64,000 nt of DNA from Centropus unirufus (lineage: Eukaryota > Chordata > Aves > Cuculiformes > Centropidae), in the NCBI GenBank assembly GCA_013397695.1, contig VYZI01000018.1:697642-761641 (forward strand), given 5' to 3'. A program made the translations under genes and the position numbers. Positions 49,321-60,820 of the stretch are shown in pieces (position 1 is the first letter of the stretch; each line of letters begins with the position of its first letter). The notes under the pieces were generated by a model. It ran no database searches and had not been told where the DNA came from. It saw nothing but the letters and a program-made list of their open reading frames with translations.

Positions 49321-49610
49321 TTGAGCTCTTAGTGAGATTTTAATTCAAAGCAAACACGGGGTAGTAATCTCTAAGCCATGAGCCGATGCTGTTAAGTATG
49401 ATATAAAATGCAAAAATGTCACCTCTGTGCCTCTCCTTCCATTTAGAAGCATCAAAGCACTTTTCTTTCAGCAATAAATGCCATTTAAGGAATTATTAAG
49501 ACTTTGTAAGTTCTGTTTAGCAAATAGGATTATTCTTCCTGCTTAGTTTATATTTATGCAATATATCGAATTGCATTACGCCACTTCTGCTCTTCACTGT
49601 TTAGTTTAAA
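49321..49610. promoter_or_regulatory. Enhancer-like conserved-looking block (tentative)
   Basis: A repeat-free block rich in TTTAATT, AATTATTAAG, TTTATGCAATAT and similar homeodomain- or POU-like cores, with isolated CpGs at CACGGGG, GCCGATG, TATCGAATTGC and TTACGCC. CpGs scattered in an AT-rich, frame-poor block are unusual in this window and recall conserved noncoding elements. An A15 run at 49668-49682 lies just downstream. Confidence 0.22.
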
Positions 49611-51920
49611 AGAAAAAATGGACAATCTGTTTTTCACATGCAATACCTGGATGATTCATGTTTAAATAAAAAAAAAAAAAAATTGAAGCAATGTCAAATT
49701 AAGTGTTTCAATAGAGAGGGCGGAGTGTCCTTTAAAACCTGAATTCTCTTTCCTTAACACCTGGCTCCTGCAAATCAATACTTTTTTGTATTTCCTACTC
49801 ATTTATTTAACAAAAAGGGTGCTTTCAAAGTAATTCTGGAGCTACTTGCACTTCCTTATAATGAATAGGATTGTTGGTATTGGGTTATGGCTGACGGTCA
49901 GGTCATGGCGCCCTCAGCATGTTCACTTAGACTGGAGCTCCAGCTTGGAGGAGCCCAAAGACCCAATTCATTCCAGCTTTCTTTCTGCTCATGAGTGCAG
50001 TCCAGACTGAGGGTTCCTGGAAGGGAAGTACGTAGAAAACAAGAAAAAAAGTTCTGTGTTTCTTCTATAGGGCCCAGAGAGCTTGACTTCATGCAAATTA
50101 AAGTCAGTCATAGTTTGAACTCTTTATTCCATGGGTTCTATTTTGTGAAAGAGTTGCTAAGAAGGTTCCCTGCAGACAACATCTAGTAACCTGCCTACTT
50201 ATCTCCGAGGGCCTGTTAGGTCTGCAAAACAGATTATCTTGTCATTCGGCTCTGGTGGCCCAGGTAGAGCACATCAAACAATATCAAAAGGAGGGAAAAA
50301 TGGTCAAGAAACTACAAAAAAAAAAGAATCTGGAACATTTTAGCAAGTTTTGTAGCGCTTGCATCTCCTCTCCTTCCATGCTCTCTTCTGGGAAAGGTCA
50401 GTGGGTGCAGGAAGGAGGGCTGAGCCACTGCCTTCTGCCTCTCATGCTCAAAAGACCGCGCTTACCCTGGCCCCGCCACGCTTCTCAACACCTTCCTGAA
50501 ACCCAAGGTCTGCTGCACCATCCCTGACAAGGCTCACACCCTGGGACCTCTCTTTCTGAGATGAACACTCCACAAAGAAGCACATCTGGGGCTGCCCATG
50601 CTGGATGGAAATATGCCTGGGGCTCTCCTGGGGGAAGTCTGTGCTCTGGGGTGTTTTCTTCTTGCCTAAACGAATGTTATTCAGAATGTAAGAACAGTTC
50701 GGTTTCTGAGGATGGGAAAACAGGACAGGCAGAGGTTATTTTGGCTCATCTAGCTCATTCATGCTTGTGAAATTTAGTCCCTTTAACCGGTTCTGATAGT
50801 TTAATCTGTTTCTTATCCCAATGGTCTTCAAAATAGAAAAATGCTAACAATATATCTTACTTGAGCTTTTCAAGTGATCCTTGTGAAACACTTTCATTTG
50901 TAGTGTAATGAGAACTATCAGGTATTATTGTTAAGGGCTGCTTCAGTCCTAGCTGGATACCAATTCACCTCTCAAGCTTGAAGAATAGTGTATTTCACTC
51001 CACATCATTTGTTCATATACGAAGAACAGACTTTGAAATACTTCTTTTTTTCATCTCCTTTTTTGTTTAGCTGGAAGGATTGACACTTGAAAAGCTTATT
51101 TCATGAAATAAGTAGCTCTTGAAGTGATAGGTGACAAAGGGATATGCTTTAAAGTGAACAGCAACACAATTCTCTAGTTATCCAGCCTGCGATGTCAGGT
51201 CTATTCACAGAGTGCTGGAACCGCTGGAGTCAAACTCCCCTGCAATCTCTTGCAGGCTGTCTGTGCTTACTCCAGCATACTTGTCAAATACATTTTAGGC
51301 GATCTGCAAGAAAAATATATATCATTTAACCTCCTTTTCTTAGTATCTGCCTCTCTAACTCAGGGAAATTATTTTTATTGCATACAGTGGTCACAATGCA
51401 TTTATAGCTATATGTGGGCCAACAGTAGTAGCTCTGTTCTGTATGTTAGGGAAATGAGAAAACCAGGCTAAGTTTCTTCCAACGGGAGGCTCTCTGTGGT
51501 CAGCCAGGGTGTCTCACAAGGTAGCTGATTTTGGCTCTGATGTTAATTTTGTCACTGATTTAAGTGAGCAAATTGTTAAGCTTTCTTGATCTCAATTTCT
51601 TCACTTTTTGATTGGTGGTTTTGGTTTGGTTTTAAATGAGCCGTAAATCACATCTTTTGCATCTTCTACGCTTAGTTCCTAGCTTTGCCAGCAGAACTTC
51701 GTACTCACCCAAAGAGCTGTAACAGCACAAATCAGCATCACTGTCCCCTAGTCCTCCTCCATCTAACACTGCCACAAAAGCAAGCGATGAGAGCCAGGTT
51801 GGGGAAGCTGTCATGGTGAAAAGGGGAAAAAAATTAAAGCTTCCCTCCCCTGGCGGAATCCCAGCTGGAATACGGCACTGCAAACACCATCTGCTTTTGC
51901 CTGCAAATAATCCTTTGCAG
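49611..51920. other. Noncoding stretch with an A run
   Basis: An A15 run lies at 49668-49682. The part 50380-50650 is GC-richer and has two plus frames of 69 and 90 codons, but they show no known domain. No gene or repeat family is supported. Confidence 0.65.
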
Positions 51921-52007
51921 GGTGCTGTGGGCCTGCCCAGAAGAGGAGGAGGGAAATTCTACCCCTGTGCATCACAACCTCCATGGCTTTGGGCTCAGCC
52001 ATGGCAA
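51921..52007 (+). other. Possible internal exon, 87 bp
   Basis: The segment starts after TCCTTTGCAG (51911-51920), a fair splice acceptor, and ends before GTAAGT (52008-52013), a consensus-like donor. The 87 bases are open in one plus frame and divisible by three, giving a glycine-, proline- and tryptophan-rich peptide I do not recognise. The upstream pyrimidine tract is short, so this may be a noncoding RNA exon or chance. Confidence 0.15.
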
Positions 52008-52170
52008 GTAAGTGCAAACTATTATTAACTCTGTCATACAAGTGAGTATAGAAATCGAGCCTACTTAGTTCCTTTCTTAGTTTGTGTCCATCGAATGATA
52101 TCAAGAAATATAAGGTTTTTTTGCAAGAGCATCGATTTTATTTTTAAACCAAATGTCACTCAGATATTTT

Positions 52171-52310
52171 TAAAAAAAGGGGGGTAAGGGGGGGCCCCCC
52201 CACAAAACCTCAAACTGACATCAACCAACCAAAAAAAGTTCTTTTGAAAAACTTTTAAAACAAAAAAGACCACACAAAACCACAACCAAAAGGACTGGGA
52301 AAATTTTAGA
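52171..52310. repeat. G/C homopolymer palindrome with A/C-rich tract
   Basis: An A7 run, then G6, TAA, then G7 immediately followed by C7 (52188-52201), which is a perfect 14-base palindrome. An A/C-rich tract with repeated ACCAACC, AAAACCACAACC and AAAAGACC pieces follows to about 52300. The abrupt change of base composition is unlike its surroundings. It could be simple-sequence expansion or a site of assembly error. Confidence 0.7.
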
Positions 52311-55193
52311 GAAAAGTTTTTATACAATTGTCACAGGATTTCTGTTAGTATAGAATAAAACATCTTCAGGGTCTCAGCTCCGCAAACCTCTGAGAGGAAT
52401 ATTCCTTATAGAACTGTCATCTTGATCTTAGAATGATGTCTGCAAGTGACCACCAGTTCCTGAAAGCTTCCTGCATTCTCCTCCATAAAGACAAATTCAG
52501 AGGTTAAAATAAGTTTGTATGGTCCTTTAGGAAGAATAGCTTTGGGATGCACCTCTTAGTAAGTTCTTTTCTGTTGAGGGAAGGTGGACAGCTGATTGTG
52601 ATATGCTTGTTAAAAAAAAAGTTAGTGCTATTGATGAACTGCTTCTTGAAATTAATTTAAGCAGTTGAAGCAGATCCTGTGACATTTCAGTTAAGTATCT
52701 GAAACAGGTACAGCAGTAGTTGCTTTGACCTTGAGGACTCCTCACAGGCTTCTGTTAAGGCTTTTTAAGGCTTCTCCTCACAGGTTCCTACTATATTCAT
52801 GCTCTGATACAGAGAGACACTGAATGTCCCAGTATTCTATGGCTAGAGACTTTTACATTTTTTTCCTTTGTTAATCACTGAAATAACTGGGTATTTTGGT
52901 TAACAAATCATATCTTTAATTTTACGATCCACTCAAGCACTCTCTGCTGGTTTTTTTCCAGTTATGTATTGAAGAAACTTCCTCTTCCTAAGTAATTTAG
53001 TCAGTTACCAAGAATTCTCAAGCTCTGCTCTGATTTCCAAAAATCATGTTAAGTGCTGCCTCTTGTTTAATGAACAAGTAGTTATCTCTCCCGTTTCATA
53101 TTCTTTCCAACCTGAGAACAGACTTTGTTCTTTTGTCCCTTTTAATCTCAAGCTATCAGGAAAGTTTCTATTACTTCAAGGCTGATATCACTTGAAGTAC
53201 CTTGGCTTAATCCCATTTCCCTAAAGACTTAAGGGGTTTTTTTCTTCTTGTACCTAAAAAACCTCATTATTTAAAAATAATTTGGCATTAAAGCCCAGCT
53301 AAAAACTCTGTCCTGTTTCTCCTCTTTAAAGTTAATGGGTAAAAAAGCTCATGTGGCAAAAAGTAACTGAGCCCCAAATTGCCATTTCATTAAGTTCTCA
53401 TTCTATTACTATGACTGCCATTAAAATTTGAGGAAGGCCAGAAGATTCATCAATAACTGAAATAAAATCACTACATATAGGCTATAACAATTTGGGTGGT
53501 AAAGAAAAGATTAAATATGTGAACAAAACAGCTATTGATATCAATAAAAAAGGGAAGGTCAAATAGGACTTCAGAAATAGATTATAATTTATTATTATCT
53601 ATTGTTACAGATTAATTCTAGATAATTATTAATATCTGTTACCATTGAATACTATATATTATTAGGTAAAAGTTAATTTGTTATCTTCGTGGAAGGAATT
53701 CACCATAAACCTACAGTGATATTATGTTATCTAGCTCTTGTTCCTTGAATTCAGTCATTTTTGTATACTCAGTTCAACTTCTCTATTGAAGTGTTTTGCA
53801 CCTGTTTTCTATTATTTTTCCTGGCATGTGGAAGTCTCATTAAAATTTCATGTACATGTTTAAATCGGGTTCTATTATTCTTCACGGTTGTAAAATTTAA
53901 CAAAAATGTTGGGTTTTTTTAATCAGAGTTTTAAAACGTATTCTAACATTTTCTTCCGTGATATAATTGTCTATTAAATTCTATAGGACAGTTAAAACAA
54001 CACTGCATGCTGTAAATTGTCCAATGAACGTTTCTTTGTGTTACCTATTTCTCTTTATTAGTGTATGTGTCCCAGGTGCACATAGTTCTTCCACTCTTAC
54101 ATTTAACAGGAGCTTCATATTTTAAACAGGCTGTACAGTCCCACCTTAAAGAGGAACTAAAGAGTCTGACTCTTCAGAAGTGCTTCCCTGTGCTTTGTAG
54201 CCCCAGCCAAAGTCAATGAGAGCTCAACAAACTCTGCATTTCTGATTCAGACCACAAACGCTGATACTTTGCTAAAAATAAATGGCACAGGCACAGCACT
54301 TCCGATCAAGCCCACAGATAGGGCACAGCATTTTAAGGGCCATACAGCAGCAAACTAGGGTGCAGATGCAGCAAAAAAAGAGTCGGATCCCTCATCCTGG
54401 GAAAGTGTAGGCATGTCACGAGCTTTACTCACACCAGTCATTTCACTGATGCTCTAATGAGTTTACTCATGTATTAATGTTTAAACACATTTATGTTTTA
54501 AAAGATGACTAACTTGGATGTTGAAATTGCCAAGAGTAACATATTGGAGGCAACAAAAGACCTGGTATGCAATTGTTGTGCAACTGTTTTGAAAGTCTCT
54601 TTTTGATACTGTAGTTTCTTGGCCTTTGATAATGGATGTTAGGAGAAAGTACAGAATAGTCCCTTACAAAAAAAAAAAAAGGCTGGGTTTTTTGAAAGAT
54701 ACTTTACTATTTTGAAATTACCACAAATAAAGAAATAAATTTAAATCAAAACTATTATTAAGAAGAAAGATTCATTTTCGCAAAACCAAAATTGTCAAAG
54801 CAAAAGTTTCCTCAGCTTCTGTGATCTACAGGGACTGTAACAATAGAATTTTTATATGCCCTAGAAATATTTATTATGTGTCTTGTTTAAACAGTTATCA
54901 GTTTACAGCTTACATCAGAAGGCGTTCTTTACAGACCTAATATGTATGAACATATATATTTGGTCACATACCAAGATATTTTTAAAACTGAAAAATAAGA
55001 TTGGTCATGCCACCCGCTACTTACAACTTTTTAAGTGATCACAATATATGGTAAATATACTGGTTCGTTATTCTTAGATCCTATAGATCCTACACATTAT
55101 AATGCTTCTAAGGTTCTGGGTTAATTCCTTCTGAATATTGTATACATCTTGCTTATTTTGTGAATGCATTTTGTCTACTGAGCAGGTCCTTAC
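52311..55193. other. Noncoding stretch, no gene seen
   Basis: Strongly AT-rich sequence, notably 53560-53680, with an A13 run at 54668-54680. A short duplication lies at 52738-52784, where CTCCTCACAGG occurs twice and AAGGCTT-type pieces repeat between the copies. Part of it (about 53380-53530 and 54160-54340) is repeat-free and enhancer-like, without firm support. Confidence 0.65.
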
Positions 55194-55292
55194 CATCGGC
55201 ACAGTCCGCTTTGTGTAAACTGTGTATCTAAAATCTGCCCTCATGAAAGCATCCTGCTCCTTGCTGGGCGTCATTCCCCTAATATTTAAGTC
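55194..55292 (-). CDS. Possible coding exon, 99 bp, of an unrecognised protein
   Basis: On the minus strand a 33-codon stretch is bordered by a CAG acceptor (55295-55293) and a GTAAGG donor (55193-55188). The acceptor could instead be four bases earlier, giving 103 bases from 55296. With the 99-base form both ends are in phase 0. The peptide is hydrophilic and coding-like, containing MTPSKEQDAFMRADFRY and then VYTKRTVPM. I do not recognise the family. The frame stays open for 86 codons (55334 to 55074), well past both splice points. Against it: the pyrimidine tract before the acceptor is weak, and a natural-looking frame of this size can arise by chance in 64 kb. If real, this window is largely intron of a minus-strand gene. 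Confidence 0.22.
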
Positions 55293-55299
55293 CTGCCTG

Positions 55300-58200
55300 A
55301 GAATGTTATTTGCATTTCCCATGGTAGGTGGCATCTGTTATGGATTTTTGTATAGATTTACAGGAGAGCTACAACTGGTGTTGATAATGTTGGAGGGAGG
55401 TGGGATGTTAGGCTTTGCTTTTGACAATGGTTTTTCAGGCAGCAGTCTGAACTCAGTTATTTTCTGAAGGAACCTGTTGGTGTCTGAGTGTAGTATTCAG
55501 GAGAATGCAGAAATCTGTATTTTCTCTGCATTTTTTAGATGCATCGAAACGCTGCTAAGAGCACCACCAGCTGGTGCTGGTGGACAAGAACAAGGCACAG
55601 ATCCACCACACCTGTTTCTCACCATCTCATAGAATGCCTATTGCAACGAGATGCTTCATTCCCTGCATTCAGACAGGGAATCTTCATTTGGGCCCTCTCC
55701 CAAGCCAGGAAGGCATCTGATATCCTGTTTTCATCTAGTTGTATGCAGCTGGTGGTTCAGTCCTTGAGGAAATGTTCTTTCATAAGCTCCATTAGGCCCT
55801 TTCCTTGTGGTTCATTTTGTCCCCATCAATCTCTCAGTCTAAGCTGTCTTCAAACACACAGGCTTTCCTGTTACACAGACTTCTCCCCCAAAAAAGTTCC
55901 TGGGTTTCCCAGGCACCTGCTGTAATTCAGTCTGTCTTGGTGGCAACCAGAAATGTTCTTGAACAAAATGTTTTTTGGCATACAGGGGCAAACAGGTGTC
56001 CTATTGTATGAAAAAGCATGTGGTTTTGTCCTCTCATAGCCTTCCGCACCTGAATAAATCAGTGCTTCATGAAGCATAAGGCAGAAATTAGACCCATATT
56101 GTGGAACAGCAAGGCACAGGCATTCAGACAGTATTAACAAGGCTAGACAGTAAGCCTGGGAAATACCAACAAGGAGTAATAATATCTATTTTGTAGCTCT
56201 GGCCAAGAAGCGTGCATTTCCTCCCCTAGAGTGATGCAAAAACCCCAGAGAACATGAACAAACCAGCTTTGGTGTATGTGGTAGGGCAGTGCCACATGGG
56301 ACTTAGAACTGGATCTTCTATTTCATTACCAGGCAATGAACCTCTTTCAGTGCTGAGCTCACACTGAGATATTGGCTCTGTTACTGTACTGGCAAGAGAG
56401 CTGTGCACAAGCTATAGGCAGCTCCAGGGAAATAAGCAGGAAGGCCCCCAAATGTATGAATTAAGAGTTATCCAGATGGGACATAACACAGACTGTATAA
56501 GCATCTGATGATCAAGGCAGGAGATAATGATTCATAACTTGGAGTTATTCCTAGAATTATTGTGGGGAAGCTCAGTAGTGTTTTCCTGTGGCCCTCAAAG
56601 CTCTGGAGAGGTGTTAAAACAAAGATCAGGAAATTTCATGGAAAGGAAAAAAACAAAATTACTTTTGCAGGAAATCACTGTAAAAACAGGCAGGACTTTA
56701 AGGGAAGGTTTATCAAATTCCTACTTTGTCAACATCTTAAGGTCAGGGTGCTAAACGTCTCTTTTAAAACATAGCAGAAGTTTCAGCAAGAGCTAATTCT
56801 GAGATGTCAGGAACAAGGTTATCCTTGTATTACCTCAGTACACAGCATATGAAGTCATAGGAAAAATATTGGTGTTCTACAGAAATATGTATTTCTAGGG
56901 GGATGCACAAGAAACAGTGTGGAAAAGTTAAAACAAGGTTAAGATAAACACCTTGTTTATGTTATATTCACAATTGTTAATAAATGGGAAGGGAGGGGAG
57001 AAAGGAAAAAATAAAGTCACCAGAAAAAAATCAAAGTAATTCTTGCAAGTTCATGCAGGTAATCATACATCCACTACAATGAAATTGTAAATGATTGATG
57101 TGATCTCATGAAAGATCAACTCTAAGTCTGTGCTACAGTAGAATTTAGCAGAGAAGGCCATTGCATGGGTGAGAGGGCCAACTTGAGAGAAAGCACTGCT
57201 TTGTCCTGACAGATAGGGATTAAGATCCCAAACAGGTTTTCCAAAAAAATTGGGAGTTTTCAAACAAGCCTCACTGCCTCACAAATTTGTAATGTGAGGC
57301 ACTAGGGAAGCGTGGTCACAGAGAGGTCTTGTGTCTAATTCAAGACCCATGAGCTCCCATGACCCATGCTCCAGTTGATGAGAGAGGAATGCATTGTTTT
57401 GTCCCTTCTCAGAGGACACCACCCTAGTGGTGCTTAGGGCATCCTCCTCCTCCTTGCTAACCCCAGATCTTCAGTGGGGAATTAGGAAAAAAGTCACTAC
57501 AGCAAATACCAGGCCAAGTGCAGACAATCACGTGCTCCATGGAGAGCACCAACCAGAGGAACAGCCTTTGTAGAGAAAGGATAAACAGCTAGAGACAGGT
57601 TCAAATATATTTGCTACTTTGATTTAGGCTTCTGTCAGAACAGATCAGATATGCCAAGACTCATCTTTGGGACTGTAGAAATGTGTGTAAAGCTTATTAA
57701 TTGATAAAGAAATTACTACAGTCATAAGTAGGACAAACAGAAACTAGGGTGGGTCAAATGATCTGCTCGAAGTATATTGCTAGGCATAAATGATAGTGCT
57801 AAAATACCAGTGCGCATCAGATATGAGCTAACCATGTGGCATTTGTTATGAGTGAAAAATTCTTGATACATGAAATCAACTTACTTTAGAGAAAAAAATA
57901 TTTTTTTAAAAAAGAAAAGATCCATTCTCTTTCTTCAGCTCTGTTGTTTTTCTGATGTAACATTTGCAGCCTTATTTTTATCTGTTGCCATTAAGGCTTA
58001 AAGGATGGATTTTTCAGACCTTGAAAATCCTGTTGCTGACCACTACTAGTAGCAGGCCTAGCTTTTAGCACACTAAGCATTAGCAACAAACTGGTAACAG
58101 CTAAACTTGGCACACAGTATTCTACTAACAGGGGTTGCAGCATAGAAATTAAGTAGTTCTATTTTCTTTTAGAGGAAACTAACTGCATATTTTCTCAAGA

Positions 58201-60780
58201 TATATTTTCTGTCAACAGAATACAAATGTTCCATAGAGCTGCGCTATGCAATACACAGCGTGTCATCTTAGAAAATGCTTACGGACTCATTATTGAGTTC
58301 CCACCTAGTGCATGACAATCAGAATATGCTCAATTTTTAGGTAAATAACGGATGGAAAAAGCTGCTCTTTATATGCAAGGAAACCTCGGTTTCATAAGAA
58401 ATTCACTCTGGAGTCCAGGCTATCACTCTACATCTTGGCTGGTCTTCCCCCCCCCACAAAGGCATGATCTGCACCACCATTTACTTCTGTTCTGCACCTG
58501 TATGCAATCTTTATGGACCAGCCAGTTCTTGTACTTATGTAGTATCGCTGGCTCAGCAGGAAATAACAAAACAACCACTTTCTAATAGTTTTTTTCCTGG
58601 AAAACTTGTAGCACATTTTTTCAGTTTAATAACTGGGTCCTACACAAGAAAAAAAAGGTGTTTTTTCTAGTGCTTGTGTCTGTAGTATGAGACCATCCCT
58701 GGGGTGGGTTAAAGAATTGTGAACTTCTGAGCCTTCTCAGAAGACTCATTTGTGATATGAAAGAGTATCTTGCTTAGTGAGATCCTAGGTCTTATGGGGG
58801 AATTACAGCTAATGGAAATCTAATGCAGACTGTTACTTATTACTGCCATGTGTGCATAAATCTTATCAAAATCCAAGAGTTAAAGACTTAAAAGTCTGAA
58901 GGAATTTGGAGCAATATCACTTATCACATTTCTCTTGGATGCAGAGGAAAGAGACACATTTCTTCTGACCTAATTCCTCAACCAGTTCAAAGCCACCAAG
59001 AAAAGCACAGGCTAGAATTGCCTTCATTGCATATGCTTATAGTTAGATAGCATTGCACCCATTCCTTTACATTTTAAAGGCAGAACTAATTAAATTTATG
59101 TCCACCTTTGAAAATGTCAAAAGCCAAGTTTTAATTCTGTTACTACATCAGGAATAGAGACATAAATATTCCCTGACAAACTGCTAACTTTGAAATTTTG
59201 ACCCTACTGCTGGCACATTTTTTAAGATGAAAACATAACCCAGAATTTTGTGAGAGAGAAATTTTGATCATCCTTGACTGCGAAACTGCATTATGATCTT
59301 ATTTTGACAGAAATGGGTATTGCAGGAATCCTTTTATGAAGTAATACAGAATTTCTCTCAAGAAATGAGAGGAAAATCTGCGCCAATTTGTCAAAATAAC
59401 AATTATTTGAGTGTGCAGTCCTCATAGATACAACCTGATTTCTCAGGATTGTCACTACGTTTATGTTCTGAGTACAGGAAAATATTGGTGCATCTCAGAT
59501 ACTGGCTAAGCAGATTAATGGTAAATACCAACTCTTTGATACCTTGATCAAAAGAAATGGAAGGGGTCTGTGCCCCAGGCTGACCCATCTATATTTCGTT
59601 CCTGTCTAACTTTGAGTCTTATCTAGTGAGCTAGAGATGAGACCTTGGTTTGTCCCAGAGCTGCCCTGCCCTCTATACCATCGTATATCACTGGATTAGC
59701 TGCTGGCATGGTAACACGCTCTTCTTACGGCTTTCAAGTTACAAGGGGCTGGCAGCTATTTGTTATTTATTGCCTCTTTGGTTTGTGTTTCCAGAAGGAA
59801 TATGTGGTGGCAAACAGCCATGCCCTCAAAATTTGGAGTTCAGCAGAACTGTGTGGAAATGGAGAAATATAATTTCTTTATCATTTACTTTAATAAAAGT
59901 ATTTTGATAGGTCAAATACAAACAGTAGGGTTTCCAGGCTTGAATGCATGTCAGAAGAGAAGAGGGAAAACAAGTCTGGGCTGATAGTTTCTGCAGTCTG
60001 CACTCAAATGGACCCTTCTGACCCATACAAATGTTGCTATCAGTGCTGGTGTTTTTGGGTGCAAAGGTCGCTTTGGAAGTACTTCAAGATGATGTTTGGA
60101 GGTACTTACCATTTCAGTTCAGTAAAAAATATCCTAGAGACAGTTTCTCTATCCATATTAAAAGACCCTCCCAACTGCACCAGTTGGACTACACAATGGT
60201 TCACAATGACCCTTCCAGTTTGATGTAGACAAGCTCAGCAGCTTCCCATGGGCAAAAGTGGCCAACCTGTAGCTATTGAACCACGTGCTGGTCTTACACC
60301 AGTCGTCTAGCTCATGTGCTGTGACCATAATAAGTAATTAATTGGAAGGCCATGCTTTCCTAGAAGTAATGTAGTCTCCATACAGGCCAGAGCGCAGGAT
60401 ATGGCAGATAGTGAGGCTGGAGGGTGTTCCAAAGCCACTTCACCACAAAGACACCAGCAGGTCTGGGCAGTCAACCCTTAGTGGTGACAGTACACCCCCT
60501 AGGAAACCACTGTCACAGCTGACCTGCAAGCAGCTCTCTTCCCTTCACTTTTCCAAAACATCTGGCAAGTTTTATGCCAGGCTTATAGCTCTTCACAATG
60601 TGATTTTGGAAGGTAATTTATTATCAGAAAGTTTGGTCTCTTCTGTACGGTGCTTGAGAAATTATGATTTTGTTGGAGAGGGAATTGTTTTGTTTGAAGC
60701 TCTCCAGAGTAGGGATTTGCTGGGTTAGACTGATTCCCTGAGGGGAGTTTCTGATGCAAATTAGCTTTAGGAAACTGAAA
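55300..60780. other. Noncoding stretch, no gene seen
   Basis: Mixed to AT-rich sequence with many short overlapping frames, the longest about 128 codons at 55539-55925 on the plus strand, which has no known motif. A C9 run lies at about 58447-58455. The segment 57300-57480 is slightly GC-richer without gene features. No repeat family is recognised. Confidence 0.65.
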
Positions 60781-60820
60781 GTGTATATATTGCATATGGG
60801 TGTGTATATATGTATTTCAC
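60781..60820. repeat. Short TG/TA-rich patch
   Basis: GTGTATATATTGCATATGGG is followed by TGTGTATATATGTATTT, two similar TG/TA-rich pieces side by side. It looks like an eroded TA/TG microsatellite. Confidence 0.5.

Noticed and set aside
55539..55925. 128-codon plus-strand frame starting after a TTTTTTAG acceptor-like site
   Set aside because: The peptide shows no known motif, and overlapping frames on both strands are also open. The acceptor-like site alone is not enough.
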